Shown: piece by piece, positions 9,939-18,839 of the stretch
How the letters are laid out: the number at the start of each line of letters is the position of its first letter
How positions within the stretch are numbered: the stretch's first letter is position 1
Assembly (NCBI GenBank): GCA_937928635.1
Contig: CALFWM010000044.1
Span: 46,720-110,719 of the forward strand
DNA length: 64,000 nt
Origin: an uncultured Sulfitobacter sp.
GTDB lineage: Bacteria > Pseudomonadota > Alphaproteobacteria > Rhodobacterales > Rhodobacteraceae
Reading direction: 5' to 3'
Translations under genes and position numbers: made by a program
The notes under the pieces: model-generated
Told to the model about the DNA's origin: nothing
What the model saw: the letters and a program-made list of their open reading frames with translations, nothing else
Database searches by the model: none

Positions 9939-10648
9939 CCAGATTACGCCATAATGCGGTCAGCCACGTGGGCCTTGTGCGCAAGGTCAATGAGGATGCG
10001 CTCCTGACCCTGCCAGAACAACGCATCTTTGTGGTGGCTGATGGCATGGGCGGGCATGCGGCGGGGGATGTGGCGGCCCAGACGGTGGTCGATGCGGTTG
10101 CGGCCCTGCCGCTGGACAGCGCGCCGGCGGATCAAATGCGCGCGCTGCGTCAGGCGGTCATGGACGCACATCAAACCATCCTTGCCGAAATCGCCAACCG
10201 TGATGGGGCCATCATGGGCGCAACCGTTGTGGCGCTGATGATATCGGGCGCGCATTTTGTCTGTTTCTGGGCCGGGGACAGCCGCCTTTACCGCCTGCGC
10301 GGCGGCGAGATTGAGCTGCTGACGGCAGATCATTCGGTGGTGGGGGCCTTGGTGGCTGCGGGCCAGATGACCTGGGATGAGGCAGAACACCATCCGCAAT
10401 CCAATACCATCACCCGCGCCGTGGGCGTGGGCGACACGCTGGAGCTTGACAAGATCAGAGGCGACGTGGAGCGCGGCGACCGCTACCTGATTTGCTCTGA
10501 CGGATTAAACAAATACGCAGGCCTGAACACCCTGCGCGACGCGATGCAGGACGCCCCGCTTGAAACGGTCACAGACAAACTGCTGGGCATCGCCCTGAAA
10601 GGCGGCGGCGCTGACAATATCTCGATCGTTGTTGTAGATGTGGTCTAA
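9935..10648 (+). CDS. pppA: PP2C-type Ser/Thr protein phosphatase (PppA/Stp type)
   Basis: 237 residues comprising a single cytosolic PP2C domain. All metal-binding motifs are present: VNEDALL (E20/D21), VADGMGGH (D36/G37), GATVVAL, WAGDSRLYRLR, CSDGLNKY and the C-terminal DNIS. In T6SS loci this enzyme dephosphorylates the FHA protein and so opposes PpkA, shutting down firing. It overlaps tagF by 4 nt and is the last gene of the plus-strand T6SS run; a terminator hairpin follows, and the kinase gene is convergent. Confidence 0.93.
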   Translation: MTRLRHNAVSHVGLVRKVNEDALLTLPEQRIFVVADGMGGHAAGDVAAQTVVDAVAALPLDSAPADQMRALRQAVMDAHQTILAEIANRDGAIMGATVVALMISGAHFVCFWAGDSRLYRLRGGEIELLTADHSVVGALVAAGQMTWDEAEHHPQSNTITRAVGVGDTLELDKIRGDVERGDRYLICSDGLNKYAGLNTLRDAMQDAPLETVTDKLLGIALKGGGADNISIVVVDVV

Positions 10649-10740
10649 AGCCTTCGGTATTTGCCCCCCGCGGCAAAGCGCCGTCTTTCCCTCTTTCTGG
10701 CCATAACTCTTCCCGGAGGTTTGGAGGCAGAGCCTCCACA

Positions 10741-10762
10741 GACCCGGCGTGCCGGGTCTTTT
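10741..10762 (+). terminator. Intrinsic terminator after the T6SS operon
   Basis: An 8-bp perfect stem (GACCCGGC / GCCGGGTC, 2-nt apical gap) is followed immediately by TTTT. It sits between the convergent pppA and ppkA genes, 93 nt after the pppA stop. A second small GGAGGC/GCCTCC hairpin lies just upstream (about 10729-10743). Confidence 0.65.
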
Positions 10763-10794
10763 CCACGCGTCCACAACCGCAACATCCCCGGCGT

Positions 10795-12996
10795 CTAGGG
10801 GGCGGCCGTCACCAGAATGCGGCTGTCGAGTGTTTGCACAGCCCCAACATAGGTGCGCAGCGCTTCAACAAACCCCGCCGCACTTTCGACTGTGGGCCGG
10901 ATCCCCTGAAAAATCTGATCCTCAGAATGCAGCACGATGAACTTTGTCTTGCCCAGCGATGTTTCATCCACTTCAAAGGCCAGTTTGCCGGGGTCGGCCA
11001 CCGCCGCTGCCAAAGAATGGGCAAGCCGCACCGTGACGGGGCCGTCCTGACCTGCGCGCAGGTCCGCAATGGCGTTGTTTTCAATATTGGTGTTGGGCAA
11101 GAGGTGAAACACATTGCCCGTGACATCCAACGCTGAAACAAACAGATAGCCACTGGTCACCGCCGCAGGGATGGTCACATCAATCACCGGATTTTCACCA
11201 ATAAAATAGCGGCCTGTCTGGTTTTCTGAGCCATCCGCCCCCATACGGAATGTGAGTTCAAACCCGCCCTCCGGCGCGTTGGGCAGAACCGCATCCACCA
11301 GACAGAGCGTTGGGTTCAGCACATCGACATTCAACAACAGATCACGCGCGCCAATGGCAGCAACCAGGGCGTCTGACAGGGTGGCGCGGGTGCCCACATC
11401 AGCGACTTTGCCCGCGACCAACACCTGATTTTCCGGGCCATACCCGGTGGGAGGGGCATCAATTAAGGTCAGTGGGCCGCAGTTTTCAGACGCCGCCAAA
11501 ATCGGCTCCAGCGCGGCAGGGCTCAGGATCGGGGCCACAAATGTGATATCTGCTGTGCCCGTCAGCCCGCCGGGCAGGCCGTCCGGGCCAAGCAGCGCCA
11601 TCAGTTGCGCGCGCTGCGTTGCATCCCCCGTTTCGCCGGTGATCGTGACCTCTGCGCCTTGCGCCTGCATCTGCCATTCGGGCAAGACGGATAACATACC
11701 GATCAATTGCGCAATGTCCGCGCCCCAGTTGTCGGGCAAATCACCGCTGGACAGGGTAAGGTCGGCCAAGCCGCCCAATTCGTCCATCAGGTTGGTGATC
11801 TCATCCTCAACCGCTTCTGAGGGCACGTTGCCGATCACTGCTGGTGCCTGACCCGCCACACGCTGCGCCATAAAGCTATAGGGTTCGGCGCGCGGATAGC
11901 TGGGGCCCAGCAGGCTGTCGAAAAAGCCACCAAAATATCCACCTGCGCCAAGTGCTGCGACAAGAACCACGGCAAGTGCCGCCATTTTGCCGCCACCCCC
12001 GTCGGTTTTTGCAGGGGCCGTGTCGGGCGTTTTCTGAACCGGGGTTTGCTTTGGCGGGGCGACAGGTGTTTTTTTGGCCGCTGTTGCCACAGGGCGCACG
12101 ACGGTTTTGTCATCATCCGCTTCAATGTCACCCAACAGGGCCGCAATAGCAACTGCGGCGTCATCTTCAACCGTACCGCCATCAATCTGCGCCAAGACCG
12201 CCTGCGCGGTCTGCAAACGGGCCGCGCGGTCGGGGTGGGTCATCTTGTCAATCAGCGACTTTAGCGGCTCTGGCACCCCCTCGGTGTCAAGCGGCTTTGC
12301 CTTGTGCTCGATCACCTCCATCGGGTTGGAACCGATTTTCGGGGCCGCGCCGCGATAGGCGGCCAGCAACAGCGCACCCAAGGCATATATGTCGGCGCGC
12401 GCATCGGTCTGACCGCTCAGCTGTTCCGGTGCAGCATAGGCGTATTTGCCGGCAAATTCATTGCCCACAATGGTTTGCGCGCCTTCATTGGTATCTTTTG
12501 CGATGCCAAAGTCGATGATCACCGCATCCGCAGGATTGCCGTGGCGCAGGATGATGTTGTCCGGGCTCAGATCACGGTGCACGATCTTTTTGGCGTGGGC
12601 GGCAACCAGCCCTTCGGTGACACGGCGCGCGACGATCATCAAATCCTCGGCGGACATGCCACCTGCCTTGATCTTTGTATCAAGGTCGGGGCCTTCAACA
12701 TAGTCCATCACAAGATAAACCAACCCGTCATCCGTGCGCTGGTTGTCAAAGTACCGCACCACCGCATCATGGCGGATTTCGCGCATTTCCTCTTCGCGCG
12801 TCATCAGCGCGAGAAAATCATCGTTGCGGGAAAACTCCTGCCGCAAGGCCTTGAGTGCCATCACCCGGCCTGAAATTTCCGAGCGTGCCTTGTAGACCTC
12901 AGAGGTGCCGCCCCGGCCCAATACTTCTTCGATGCGGTAGGTGTTGTTCAGGACATCCCCAACTTGAAAGATGCCCTGATGCTGCGCAGCGCTCAT
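10795..12996 (-). CDS. ppkA: Transmembrane Ser/Thr protein kinase PpkA-like
   Basis: From the ATG at 12996, 733 residues. The N-terminal kinase domain (about 18-290) has a glycine loop (GRGGTSEVY), catalytic Lys49 (MALKAL), HRDLSPDN (140-147), DFG (162-164) and APEQ (189-192). A low-complexity linker is followed by one transmembrane helix (AALAVVLVAALGAGG, about 355-375). The periplasmic part holds a BON-like segment and a C-terminal DUF4384-like domain (about 590-710). It probably phosphorylates TagH to trigger T6SS assembly. A 23-codon longer start at 13065 would overlap the ompA-type gene; the MSAAQHQ start is preferred. Convergent with pppA. Confidence 0.92.
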   Translation of the reverse strand: MSAAQHQGIFQVGDVLNNTYRIEEVLGRGGTSEVYKARSEISGRVMALKALRQEFSRNDDFLALMTREEEMREIRHDAVVRYFDNQRTDDGLVYLVMDYVEGPDLDTKIKAGGMSAEDLMIVARRVTEGLVAAHAKKIVHRDLSPDNIILRHGNPADAVIIDFGIAKDTNEGAQTIVGNEFAGKYAYAAPEQLSGQTDARADIYALGALLLAAYRGAAPKIGSNPMEVIEHKAKPLDTEGVPEPLKSLIDKMTHPDRAARLQTAQAVLAQIDGGTVEDDAAVAIAALLGDIEADDDKTVVRPVATAAKKTPVAPPKQTPVQKTPDTAPAKTDGGGGKMAALAVVLVAALGAGGYFGGFFDSLLGPSYPRAEPYSFMAQRVAGQAPAVIGNVPSEAVEDEITNLMDELGGLADLTLSSGDLPDNWGADIAQLIGMLSVLPEWQMQAQGAEVTITGETGDATQRAQLMALLGPDGLPGGLTGTADITFVAPILSPAALEPILAASENCGPLTLIDAPPTGYGPENQVLVAGKVADVGTRATLSDALVAAIGARDLLLNVDVLNPTLCLVDAVLPNAPEGGFELTFRMGADGSENQTGRYFIGENPVIDVTIPAAVTSGYLFVSALDVTGNVFHLLPNTNIENNAIADLRAGQDGPVTVRLAHSLAAAVADPGKLAFEVDETSLGKTKFIVLHSEDQIFQGIRPTVESAAGFVEALRTYVGAVQTLDSRILVTAAP

Positions 12997-13042
12997 GAAA
13001 GCGGTCCGTTCATGTGCGGCGTCCGGTCCCGTGCCGTCACGT

Positions 13043-13660
13043 TCAGCTAAGCGCCTGGAATTCAACGCGGCGGTTCACATCCGCACCGGGGTTGTTGCTG
13101 TCAAACAAGAACCGTTCCCCCAGGCCCTGGGCATCCATGCGATCCTCGGGAAAGCCGCAATCGCTGGCCAAATGCCGTTTTACTTCTTCGGCACGTAGTT
13201 TTGACAAACGTTCGTTGTACTCGGCGGAGCCGGAGGCATCGGTGTGGCCCAAAATGCGGATTTTCTGCACATCGGCGGCTTTGAGGGCGGCGCAGAGGCC
13301 CGCGAGCTTTGGCTTTTGATCTGGACGCAGTGCCGCGCTGTCATAGTCAAACACAACGTTCACATGCACCTGTTCCTCTTTCGGAACGGCGGTTGCGATC
13401 TCTTGCGCTGTTGGGGCGGTGGCGGTTTGGGTGACGGTGGTTGTCGTAGTGGTTGCGGCCTGCGTGTCCGTTGCCGCAGAATCCGGGTTGAAAATTTTCA
13501 ATCCACGGGTTTTGTGCTTTCTGAATTTGTCGGCCATTTCCTCCACCGACAGTTCTTCGGCGGTTGCAGACGTGGTAAGAACGGGCGTGCCAAGCAGGCA
13601 AACACCCATGACAAAGCAAAGGAGGGGGCTGGTCACAGCCTGTGCGATCTGCTGTTTCAT
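13043..13660 (-). CDS. OmpA-family peptidoglycan-binding periplasmic protein
   Basis: From the ATG at 13660, 205 residues. A signal peptide (MKQQIAQAV..., cleavage near TSATA-EE) precedes a Thr-rich linker and a C-terminal OmpA domain (about 100-205) with the peptidoglycan-binding motifs GHTDASG, LSKLRAEEVKRHL and NRRVEF. It sits just upstream of ppkA on the same strand and may serve as the cell-wall anchor or sensor partner of the kinase/T6SS envelope complex; this role is inferred from position only. Confidence 0.87.
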   Translation of the reverse strand: MKQQIAQAVTSPLLCFVMGVCLLGTPVLTTSATAEELSVEEMADKFRKHKTRGLKIFNPDSAATDTQAATTTTTTVTQTATAPTAQEIATAVPKEEQVHVNVVFDYDSAALRPDQKPKLAGLCAALKAADVQKIRILGHTDASGSAEYNERLSKLRAEEVKRHLASDCGFPEDRMDAQGLGERFLFDSNNPGADVNRRVEFQALS

Positions 13661-13849
13661 TGTAAATGCTTTCGGTTGAAAAAAATCTGTATGCAAAGCT
13701 AACCCATAATCGGGCAAAAGCCAAGGAATTTAGGTGTTTGGTGACGGAAGGATTGATCGGTCATACCGTTGACAAACGCCCTGTTGCTGGCCCACCCTGA
13801 CGCGATATTTGACATCAGTTATTAAGATTTGAACGAAAGTCTGACCTGC
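13661..13849. promoter_or_regulatory. Divergent intergenic region between the ompA-like/ppkA genes and the M15 peptidase gene
   Basis: 189 nt between divergently transcribed genes, moderately AT-rich, so both promoters probably lie here. No convincing -35/-10 pair or operator palindrome could be picked out by eye. Confidence 0.35.
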
Positions 13850-14707
13850 ATGCGTGCCACCCATCTTATCCTCGGAGCGATTGCACTGCTTGCCTTGCCG
13901 TTGATCGTGCTGGCGGTGGTCTATGCGGTGCAAAAGGATGATTTTGACGTCAACGCCACGGGGCCCAGCATAGACAGTGGCGCGCGGATCGAGATTGAGC
14001 GGTTGCGTCAGCAGATGGAGGCCCTGCAAGGGCAGGTGGCGGCCCTGCAAGAGCAGGTGCAACGGCTTGAGGCCCGCCCACTGGCATCTGTGCCGCAAGG
14101 GGACAGCTTTGGCACGCAACAGGACAACGGGTTTGTGCCAGATGGTGACAACGCCATTGCGGATGCCTATGCGCAGGTTGTTCTGATCGCCAACAGGCGC
14201 AATGTGAACAAAGGCATCAACGTTGCGGGGTCGCGGTGGCTGGAGCAGTTTCTGGGCCGCCCGCGCGAAAACCTGAGCGACAAATGCGAACCCATGACAA
14301 ACCCAAAGCTGAAATCCATGCTGGTGGTGGCCAATGTTGGCCCGATCCGGGTGTCGATGTTGCAGCCTGCGGTCGACAGTATCACGCGGGTTTTTGAAAA
14401 GGTAAAGGCGACCGATCCTGACCTTTACGCGCGCATCAACACCGCCGGGTCGCTCTGTGTGCGCCAGATCAGGGGCACGCAGGGGCGCACCTCAACCCAT
14501 TCGTTTGGTCTGGCGGTGGATCTGAACATTGACGGCAAACTCGACACGCTGGGGGATGGCAAAACCCAGCTGGGCCTGACCATTCTTGCCGATTTTTTCA
14601 ACGAAGAAGGCTGGGCCTGGGGCGCGGCTTGGGGGCGCGAAGACTCCATGCATTTTGAGGTTTCCAAACAGATGCTGGAACAATGGCGCAAAGAGGGTAA
14701 GATATAA
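13850..14707 (+). CDS. Membrane-anchored M15-type (VanY-like) peptidoglycan peptidase
   Basis: From the ATG at 13850, 285 residues (a TTG 21 nt upstream is possible). One N-terminal membrane anchor (about 6-27) is followed by a short coiled coil (about 46-75) and a C-terminal domain with the zinc-ligand pattern of DD/LD-carboxypeptidases: STHSFGLAVD (H217, D224) and DSMHFE (H268). It likely trims cell-wall peptides in the periplasm. It could be housekeeping, a local cell-wall remodelling enzyme for T6SS passage, or effector-related. It is separated from the T6SS core by the divergent region and followed by the caspase-like gene. Confidence 0.8.
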   Translation: MRATHLILGAIALLALPLIVLAVVYAVQKDDFDVNATGPSIDSGARIEIERLRQQMEALQGQVAALQEQVQRLEARPLASVPQGDSFGTQQDNGFVPDGDNAIADAYAQVVLIANRRNVNKGINVAGSRWLEQFLGRPRENLSDKCEPMTNPKLKSMLVVANVGPIRVSMLQPAVDSITRVFEKVKATDPDLYARINTAGSLCVRQIRGTQGRTSTHSFGLAVDLNIDGKLDTLGDGKTQLGLTILADFFNEEGWAWGAAWGREDSMHFEVSKQMLEQWRKEGKI

Positions 14708-14745
14708 AAAATTATACGGTTTCAGATTTTCAGGGATGTCGAATT

Positions 14746-16233
14746 ATGCGACTTTTTTGCTCTCTTCTGCTGAGCTTTCTGCCCCTTGCCGCATTGGCAA
14801 ATGAACGTATCGCGTTGGTGATTGGCATGGCCGATTACACCTCTGTGGTGAAACTGGACAACACATTAAATGACGCACGCGGCATATCAGAGACCCTTGA
14901 AAACATTGGTTTTCAGGTTACGACCCTGCTGGACAGCAGTGCGGATGATCTGCGCACGGCGGTGGATGAATTTGCCTTTCGCTCTGAAACTGCGGATATC
15001 GCGCTGATCTATTATGCGGGGCACGGTGTTGAGGTGTCAGGAGAAAATTTTCTGATCCCGGTGGATGCGCAAGTCAGTTCCAATCAGGATATTCTGCGTC
15101 AGGGGGTGTCGCTGAAACAGTTGCTGGCCTCTGTCGAAAGTGCCCGCAGGATGCGCATCGTTATTCTGGATTCCTGCCGTGACAATCCGTTTGGCGACGC
15201 GCTGTCTTTGGCTGCGCTGGAGGAAACCGCCAAGGCGGCGGAGCAGACCCGCTCTGTTGGCTCTGTTGGCATGGCGGCCCCCAGCCCGGATCGCGGCACG
15301 CTGGTCGCTTTTGCCGCCAAGGATGGCGCACGTGCGCTGGATGGCACGGGCAGCAACAGCCCCTTCGCGACGGCACTGATGGAAAACCTTGTGCAGCCCG
15401 ACCTTGAGATCAGCCTGATGTTTCGCAAGGTGCGCGATCAGGTGCTGATCGCCACAGAAAACCTGCAAGAGCCGCACACCTATGGATCGCTGTCCGGCAC
15501 GCCGTTTTACATGGCCAGCACGGACGCGGGCTCTGCGGTGGTGGCCAATACGAACCGCCGGGTTGCCTGGGCCGCGTTGGAGGCCGACCAGGAGGTGCAA
15601 TTGGCCGCATTGGCCGATCAGGGCGATACACGCTCCATGCTGGGGCTGGCCTATATGCGGCTCAATTCGGTTGATCCACGCTATGCGCCAAATGAGGCCG
15701 CAGATTACCTGCGCCGCGCGGCACAGGCAGGATCCGCAGAGGCACAGTTTGAACTGGCCCAGCTTTATGAAAAGGGACTGGGCGTGCCACAGGATATGGA
15801 GCGCGCGCTGGCGCTTTATCTGGAGGCGGCGGATCAGGATTTTGCCGATGCGTTGAATGATCTGGGATTTATCTATTTTCAGGGCGGGTTGAACGTGACA
15901 CGGGATCCGGCCCGCGCGTTGACGTATTTTGAACAGGCCGCTGACATGCGCCACCCACAGGCGATGTTCAATTTTGCCGCGATGATAGATGATGGCAACA
16001 TCGCAGGGCGCGGGCCGGTGGACGCGGCGGAATATCTTTACCGTGCGCTGCGTACCGGGGCCGAGGATGTCTATAATTTGCTGCGGGATGAGCCAGAGAT
16101 GTTCAAGGCGGAAACCCGCAAGGAGCTGCAAAGGAAACTGTCGCAGTTTGCGTTTTATGAAGGGGTGATTGACGGAGATTTTGGCCCCGGCACCCAGCGC
16201 GGCATCCGCGCGGCCTATGGGTTGAGCGAGTAG
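14746..16233 (+). CDS. Secreted caspase-like (peptidase C14) protein with Sel1 repeats
   Basis: 495 residues. A signal peptide (1-18) precedes a caspase-fold domain (about 19-260) with the catalytic dyad in YYAGHGVE (H93) and DSCRDNPF (C144). Three to four Sel1/TPR-like repeats (about 290-440) and a short C-terminal segment resembling a peptidoglycan-binding helix (FYEGVIDGDFGPGTQ) follow. Such proteins are common in alphaproteobacteria; targets are mostly unknown. Lying 38 nt after the M15 peptidase, it may belong to the same transcript. Whether it is tied to T6SS function cannot be told from sequence. Confidence 0.85.
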   Translation: MRLFCSLLLSFLPLAALANERIALVIGMADYTSVVKLDNTLNDARGISETLENIGFQVTTLLDSSADDLRTAVDEFAFRSETADIALIYYAGHGVEVSGENFLIPVDAQVSSNQDILRQGVSLKQLLASVESARRMRIVILDSCRDNPFGDALSLAALEETAKAAEQTRSVGSVGMAAPSPDRGTLVAFAAKDGARALDGTGSNSPFATALMENLVQPDLEISLMFRKVRDQVLIATENLQEPHTYGSLSGTPFYMASTDAGSAVVANTNRRVAWAALEADQEVQLAALADQGDTRSMLGLAYMRLNSVDPRYAPNEAADYLRRAAQAGSAEAQFELAQLYEKGLGVPQDMERALALYLEAADQDFADALNDLGFIYFQGGLNVTRDPARALTYFEQAADMRHPQAMFNFAAMIDDGNIAGRGPVDAAEYLYRALRTGAEDVYNLLRDEPEMFKAETRKELQRKLSQFAFYEGVIDGDFGPGTQRGIRAAYGLSE

Positions 16234-16357
16234 CCTGTCGCGTTTTCAATCTTTCTTGAGACACCAGACAAGTCCTGACGCGCCCGATACCTTTGATGTC
16301 AGGCAGCGTGCGGCGGGTCAGGTTTTCTCAAGCACGCCCGAGTGAGGATTATCCATA

Positions 16358-17161
16358 TTATTCAGTGCGTTTCATCAGGATGTTCATGTCATGTGCCTTG
16401 GCATCCCCCACACTGACCAGCGCGATGGCGTCTACTGTGTCCGGTTGAATATCTTCTGCCAGACGCTCCAGCGCGTCACAGCGGAAGGTGTTGCAGACAT
16501 CGGCCCGGTCCGTGCGTTCCAACACGCAGCCTTGGGGGCCATGAAACACGCAGCTGCCCTCGTTTGAGACCTCGGGCAAGGCGTTGGTAAAATGGGCGAT
16601 GATGTCGTCAGCGCTCATCTCTGGCCGGGTCTGGCGCATGTGTTGTATGTGCTCGACGGTCTGGAAAGCGTCGTACCTTCCACCCTGATGCTTGCAGCAC
16701 CGCCCCCGGCAAGTGCCGCAGGCAGCGTTGTTCCATGGATGGGGCTCCCCCTGTTGCGCATCCACGGTCCGTTTGACATCGCCCGCACCGGGCAAAGCGC
16801 TGGCGAAAGCTGTTTCGGTAATCTCGCTGAGGTGGGTGAGATAGGCCGTCCGCTGATCCTCGGGCAATGGACTCATCCTGGTAACCGTGTACGGAACGGC
16901 CCCGACATAAATCCGGTCTGACGCGATGCCAGCCTCTGCGGCCTGCGCTTCAATCTCTGGCAAAAAACGCTCCTTGGCCACGGCGACGTCGCCTTCGTAT
17001 TTCTCCAGCCACGCCGCCCGGTGCAATTGATCCCCATGCACTGCGTGTTTGTGCAAACATTCCGCTGCGCCACAGTATCCTGGGTTGATTTTCTGATGCA
17101 CCGTGATGGGCGTGTCGCAATAGGGGCATTGGGCTTGCAGGTTGGGCGGTGGGGTGATCAT
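16358..17161 (-). CDS. Cysteine-rich protein with zinc-ribbon-like and YkgJ-like Cys clusters
   Basis: From the ATG at 17161, 267 residues, cytosolic. Three cysteine clusters are visible. An N-terminal CPYC...GYCGAAEC resembles a zinc ribbon. A central CGTCRGRCC has the CxxCxxxCC spacing of YkgJ-type metal/Fe-S-binding proteins. A late segment (CVFHGPQGC...CNTFRC) completes such a cluster. No catalytic family is recognised. It lies between the caspase-like gene and the CMD/Rieske cluster and may be an independent unit. Function unknown; metal or Fe-S binding is inferred from the Cys spacing. Confidence 0.72.
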   Translation of the reverse strand: MITPPPNLQAQCPYCDTPITVHQKINPGYCGAAECLHKHAVHGDQLHRAAWLEKYEGDVAVAKERFLPEIEAQAAEAGIASDRIYVGAVPYTVTRMSPLPEDQRTAYLTHLSEITETAFASALPGAGDVKRTVDAQQGEPHPWNNAACGTCRGRCCKHQGGRYDAFQTVEHIQHMRQTRPEMSADDIIAHFTNALPEVSNEGSCVFHGPQGCVLERTDRADVCNTFRCDALERLAEDIQPDTVDAIALVSVGDAKAHDMNILMKRTE

Positions 17162-17197
17162 GGGCAAGTTTCTTTCTCAAATGGGAGGGGTCTTAAA

Positions 17198-17782
17198 TCA
17201 GGTTTCCTCTGCCTTATAATATCCAATCTGATCATTGTCAGTTGTGCAGCCCAAGCCATTCAGCAAACGATTTGAATAGTTGAAATAGGCGCAAACCTGA
17301 TTGACCTCCAAAATCTCTCCATCGTCGCAACCGGCGATTTTCAGCGCCTCGACATCCGATTTGATCATCTTTCCCACATCCGCCGTTAACTTGCCGGCAT
17401 AGCGCAGCAGGGCCAGTTCCTTGCCGTCAAATTCATCTTCGGGGCGATGTGCCTTGAGCGCGGTAAAGATGCGATCACTGCGCGGCTGGTCCTTGATCAG
17501 GTTGCGCACGTTCATGAAATGATGGGTCAGCGAATAGGTGCAATCATTCAGGATAGAGGTGTAGCTGGCAATCACCTCCAGAAACCAGAAGGGCAGTTTG
17601 TTGTCGTCTGAATGCAGCACCGCACGATAGAGCGTTACATGCCCGTTCATGGTTTCAGGCCGCAGCGAATGCACGCGCATGACCGTGTCGACGGTGCCAT
17701 GGGGCGTGCGCGCGTGATCCAGCAGTTCTTTCAGGCGCGGACCAGCCTCCTGATCCTCTATCATTTTGATCCAGGCGCTCAT
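17198..17782 (-). CDS. AhpD/carboxymuconolactone-decarboxylase-fold protein with variant CxxS motif
   Basis: From the ATG at 17782, 194 residues, all helical. The region LNDCTYSLTHH matches the CMD/AhpD active-site helix, but the second Cys of the usual CxxCxxxH is Ser (C81, S84, H88), so a classical thiol-disulfide peroxidase cycle is doubtful. It starts 1 nt downstream of the Rieske oxygenase stop, in one minus-strand operon with that gene and a second CMD protein. It may act as an auxiliary decarboxylase or peroxidase in the same degradation pathway; substrate unknown. Confidence 0.72.
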   Translation of the reverse strand: MSAWIKMIEDQEAGPRLKELLDHARTPHGTVDTVMRVHSLRPETMNGHVTLYRAVLHSDDNKLPFWFLEVIASYTSILNDCTYSLTHHFMNVRNLIKDQPRSDRIFTALKAHRPEDEFDGKELALLRYAGKLTADVGKMIKSDVEALKIAGCDDGEILEVNQVCAYFNYSNRLLNGLGCTTDNDQIGYYKAEET

Positions 17783-17783
17783 G

Positions 17784-18839
17784 TCAGTGCTCCTTTGCCT
17801 CCCGCGCGATGGCCTTGGCAACTTGATTGCGAAACCGCACAGCGCCCGCATCAAGACCCAGGTTCAGATATCCCCCTTTGCGTTTGGCCATGCCTTTTTG
17901 CACATGTTCCAACACGTCCTTGTCTTCCTGAAAAGCCATTTTCGCGCCCTTAAACATCCGCTCGGAAATCGCCTGATCCTGGCCATGCATGTTGCGATGC
18001 TGCACCCAGTAATATCTGGTTGTGGTGGCATCCACGGGCGTGATGAACGTGTAGTTGATGTTGACAAAAGCGTTGGGTGACAGGGGCTTATCGCGGCCTC
18101 CTTCGCCCGCAGGCGTATAGACGGACATGTTGATCGCGGTTGAGGGCAGGCGGCATTCATAGTGCTGTTTGCGGTCCACGGTTGAGCCAAAGGGCAGCAT
18201 GTCTGTGTAATAGGGCGGCGCGGGTTCATCTGCGATCCACCGTGATACGATGACGCCGTTTTCCAACTCCTCGATATGAAGCGGGCGGTCGTCCGTACCG
18301 GCCCCGGCAAAGGAGCTCAGATGCACCCAGGCCACATGGCTGGGGTCCAGCAGGTTGTCCACGATGTAAAGGTAGTGACAGGCCATTTCCATGCTGCCGC
18401 GCGGGGTCAGCCCCCAGGTGGGATCATTAAAATGAGGGATGTCGATGATCGTGGCAGGGTCCGCCAGTGCCACATCCCCCATCCACAGCCAGACAAATCC
18501 CCAACGCTCCTCAGTCGGATAGGCGTGCACGCCAGCGCGGCGCGGTGGATTGTCCAGCTGCGTGGGCGCGATCACACATTCACCTGTGCCGTCAAAGGTC
18601 AGCCCGTGATAGCCGCAAACCACATGATCGCCTTCAAGGGTGCCGCGTGAGAGGGGCAGTTTGCGGTGCGGGCAGGCGTCCTCCAGCGCGATCAGAGCCC
18701 CGCGCGTGTCGCGGGTGATCACAATCTCGTCTTCCAGCAGGGTCACGGGGGTCAGGCTGCGGCCAAAGTCCTCTGACAGGCCCGCCACATACCAGCTGTT
18801 GCGGATATATCCCGTTGCCCCTGCCAGATCGGGGCGCAT
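17784..18839 (-). CDS. Rieske-type aromatic ring/O-demethylase oxygenase subunit (VanA-like)
   Basis: 351 residues, the length of vanillate O-demethylase oxygenase. The Rieske [2Fe-2S] centre is formed by CPHRK (C56, H58) and CGYHG (C75, H78). The mononuclear-iron facial triad lies in NLLDPSHVAWVH (D165, H168, H173). It belongs to the VanA/phthalate-oxygenase group and hydroxylates or O-demethylates an aromatic or similar substrate using a separate reductase, which is not encoded adjacent. Overlaps the upstream CMD gene by 1 nt. The nearby hydroxycinnamate module makes a methoxylated aromatic a reasonable guess. Confidence 0.88.
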   Translation of the reverse strand: MRPDLAGATGYIRNSWYVAGLSEDFGRSLTPVTLLEDEIVITRDTRGALIALEDACPHRKLPLSRGTLEGDHVVCGYHGLTFDGTGECVIAPTQLDNPPRRAGVHAYPTEERWGFVWLWMGDVALADPATIIDIPHFNDPTWGLTPRGSMEMACHYLYIVDNLLDPSHVAWVHLSSFAGAGTDDRPLHIEELENGVIVSRWIADEPAPPYYTDMLPFGSTVDRKQHYECRLPSTAINMSVYTPAGEGGRDKPLSPNAFVNINYTFITPVDATTTRYYWVQHRNMHGQDQAISERMFKGAKMAFQEDKDVLEHVQKGMAKRKGGYLNLGLDAGAVRFRNQVAKAIAREAKEH

